64,000 bases of DNA from Bog-756 sp963806455 (lineage in GTDB: Bacteria > Actinomycetota > Acidimicrobiia > Acidimicrobiales > RAAP-2). Within the stretch, counting starts at the first letter, position 1, and each line of letters starts with the position of its first letter. The stretch spans positions 496,001 to 560,000 of the forward strand of contig CAWDXZ010000002.1 in NCBI GenBank assembly GCA_963806455.1, in the 5' to 3' direction. Positions 62,586 through 64,000 of this stretch are shown one piece after another. The notes beneath the pieces are model-generated. The model was not told the DNA's origin. It did no database searches and worked only from the letters and a program-made list of their open reading frames with translations. The position numbers were made by a program, and so were the translations under genes.

Positions 62586-63589
62586 ACGGGTCTCCGGACC
62601 CGGGCACCGGGCCGGTGGAGACTCGCCACGTGCTCGAGGTGGACGATCTCGGCGTGGGCGGGCTCGAGGCCGTCCTGGACCTGGCGGAACTGGATCCGTC
62701 CCGGTTGCCACCGGTCCTCGCCCACCGGGGCGTGGCCCTCGTCTTCGAGAAGGCGTCCAACCGCACCCGCAACAGCTCGGAGATGGCCGTCGTCGCCCTC
62801 GGGGGGCATCCTGTGTACATCCAGGGTCACGAGGTGGGCCTGGATATGCGGGAGCCGGCGTCCGACGTGGCCCGCACCTTGGCCTGCTATCACTCGGTCA
62901 TCTGCGCCCGTGTCATGGACCACCGGACACTGCTCGGCATGCGAACTGCTCTGGACGATGCGGCCGTGCCCGTCCCGGTGATCAACCTGCTGTCCGACGT
63001 GGCTCACCCGTGCCAGGCGCTGGCCGACCTCCTCACTCTCCGCCAGGTCTTCGGCGCGGCGTCACTTCCGGAGTTGACGGTGGCCTACGTGGGGGACGCC
63101 AACAACGTGTGGCGGTCGTTGGCTATAGCCGCTTCGATGACCGGGATGGCCACCCGGGTGGCCTCGCCCGTCGGGTACGGGCCGACCCCCGAGGAGGTGG
63201 CCCTGGTGGAGTCCTACGGGGGCCGGCTGGTGGTGACGGCCGACCCGAGGGAGGCCGTCGCCGGTGCCGACGCCATCTACACCGACGTGTGGACGTCGAT
63301 GGGTCAAGAGGCCGAGGCCCAAGCCCGGCTCACCGACTTCGCCGGCCACTCGGTGGACGAGACGCTGTTGGCCGGGGCGGCCTCACACGCCGTGGTACTC
63401 CACTGCCTGCCCGCGCACCGTGGTGAGGAGATCGCCGCCGCCGTCGTCGACGGTCCCCAGAGCGTGGTCTGGCAGCAGGCGGCCAACCGGATGCATGCCA
63501 TGCGGGGCCTGTTGGCGTGGGTACGACGAGCCGGCGTCGGGCCCGACGGGTCGGCGTCGATCCCAGGGGCGGCGGAGGGGGGGCGGTGA
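62582..63589 (+). CDS. argF: Ornithine carbamoyltransferase
   Basis: A 335-aa transcarbamylase that makes citrulline with carbamoyl phosphate from CarAB. The carbamoyl-phosphate loop reads FEKASNRTRNSSE (STRTR becomes SNRTR). HPCQALADLL, the ornithine-side DVWTSMGQE and HCLPAHRGEEI are intact. The tail is somewhat extended (GPDGSASIPGAAEGGR). GTG 62582 overlaps the argD stop. argG and argH would follow argR outside the window. Confidence 0.95.
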   Translation: MNGSPDPGTGPVETRHVLEVDDLGVGGLEAVLDLAELDPSRLPPVLAHRGVALVFEKASNRTRNSSEMAVVALGGHPVYIQGHEVGLDMREPASDVARTLACYHSVICARVMDHRTLLGMRTALDDAAVPVPVINLLSDVAHPCQALADLLTLRQVFGAASLPELTVAYVGDANNVWRSLAIAASMTGMATRVASPVGYGPTPEEVALVESYGGRLVVTADPREAVAGADAIYTDVWTSMGQEAEAQARLTDFAGHSVDETLLAGAASHAVVLHCLPAHRGEEIAAAVVDGPQSVVWQQAANRMHAMRGLLAWVRRAGVGPDGSASIPGAAEGGR

Positions 63590-64000
63590 CCAAGCACCAG
63601 CGTCAACACCGAATCACCAAGCTCCTCGAGACGCGGGCGGTGGGGAGCCAGTCGCACCTGGTCGAACTGTTGTCCGGTGAGGGGATCGAGGCCACCCAGA
63701 CCACCGTGTCCCGCGACCTCGAGGAACTCGGGGCCGTGAAGGTCAGGCTCCCCGGTGGCGAGACCGCCTACGCGCTGCCCGAGCTTCCCTCCCAGCAGGT
63801 CGCGCCCGAGGACCACCTTCGGCGGGTGCTCGGCGAATGGGTGGTGGACGTGCGCTGCTCGGCGAATCTGGTCGTGCTGCGCACCCCTCCTGGTTCGGCC
63901 CATGTCGTAGGATCGGCGCTCGATCGCAGCGGGTTCCCCGGCGTGATCGGTACGGTCGCCGGGGACGACACCGTGCTGGTCGTCACGTCCGAGTCCTCGG
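63586..64000 (+). CDS. argR: Arginine repressor ArgR (3' end outside the window)
   Basis: The first 138 codons are visible. The N-terminal winged-helix domain has HQRQHRITKLLETRAVGSQSHLVELL and TTVSRDLEELGAVKVR, the ArgR signature. The C-terminal arginine-binding and hexamerisation domain begins near residue 80 (VVLRTPPGSAHVVGSALDRSGFP, GTVAGDDTVLVV) and lacks only its last residues. It should sense arginine and bind the two boxes before argC. GTG 63586 overlaps the argF stop. Confidence 0.95.
   Translation, partial: MTKHQRQHRITKLLETRAVGSQSHLVELLSGEGIEATQTTVSRDLEELGAVKVRLPGGETAYALPELPSQQVAPEDHLRRVLGEWVVDVRCSANLVVLRTPPGSAHVVGSALDRSGFPGVIGTVAGDDTVLVVTSESS

Overview
The window is very GC-rich, almost gap-free chromosomal DNA of an actinobacterium, most likely Acidimicrobiia or a near relative. 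The reasons are an actinobacterial integration host factor (mihF) just before gmk, a DUF3151 protein after tyrS, a DUF1844 gene divergent from infC, a PriA without helicase motifs, the menaquinone set, and many TANNNT -10 elements about 7 nt from the start codon, as in leaderless actinobacterial transcripts. There are no rRNA or tRNA genes, insertion sequences, prophage or CRISPR. It is core metabolism and information processing, and the unusual signals lie in gene starts, leaders and overlaps.

Layout. 1-3.1 kb (minus): a phosphodiesterase-like fragment, an unknown gene and a frameshifted yyaL. 3.1-9.7 kb: an SDR, then menE, menB, menA, menH and menD for menaquinone. 9.8-12.6 kb (minus): an LCP-family protein and a carotenoid oxygenase. 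12.7-18 kb: tyrS, DUF3151, a lipoprotein, a flavin reductase, small unknown genes, a cysteine-rich protein and an Nfu-type Fe-S carrier. 18-24.4 kb: a prepilin peptidase, aroC-aroK-aroB-aroQ, an aminopeptidase, efp and nusB. 24.4-33.6 kb: the pyrimidine operon pyrR-pyrB-pyrC-carA-carB-pyrD-pyrF, with a PyrR-binding RNA hairpin in its leader. 33.6-36.1 kb (minus): 5-oxoprolinase as pxpA plus a fused pxpB-pxpC. 36.2-48.3 kb: mihF-gmk-rpoZ-coaBC-metK-priA-def-fmt-rpe-ribD-ribBA-ribH-hisG. 48.3-51.3 kb: a cold-shock-like gene whose proline-rich tail is antisense to the glycine-rich tail of an MFS transporter, then DUF1844. 51.5-57.5 kb: infC-rpmI-rplT-rRNA methylase-pheS-pheT. 58.1-64 kb: ArgR boxes and argC-argJ-argB-argD-argF-argR.

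Operons are tightly coupled: most internal junctions are 1-14 bp stop/start overlaps. Feedback control is visible at both ends. PyrR should bind its own leader, and ArgR, encoded last in its operon, should bind the two boxes over the argC promoter.

The points most worth attention are: (1) a 12-copy 15-bp repeat translated on both strands; (2) gmk and the rRNA methylase, which have no ATG/GTG/TTG in a usable place and seem to start at CTG inside a CTGA overlap; (3) infC starting at ATA behind a structured leader; (4) shared TAGCCTA divergent promoters; (5) four genes in the first 22 kb (yyaL, prepilin peptidase, aroC, aroQ) each broken by one extra base, most simply read as insertion errors in the sequence.
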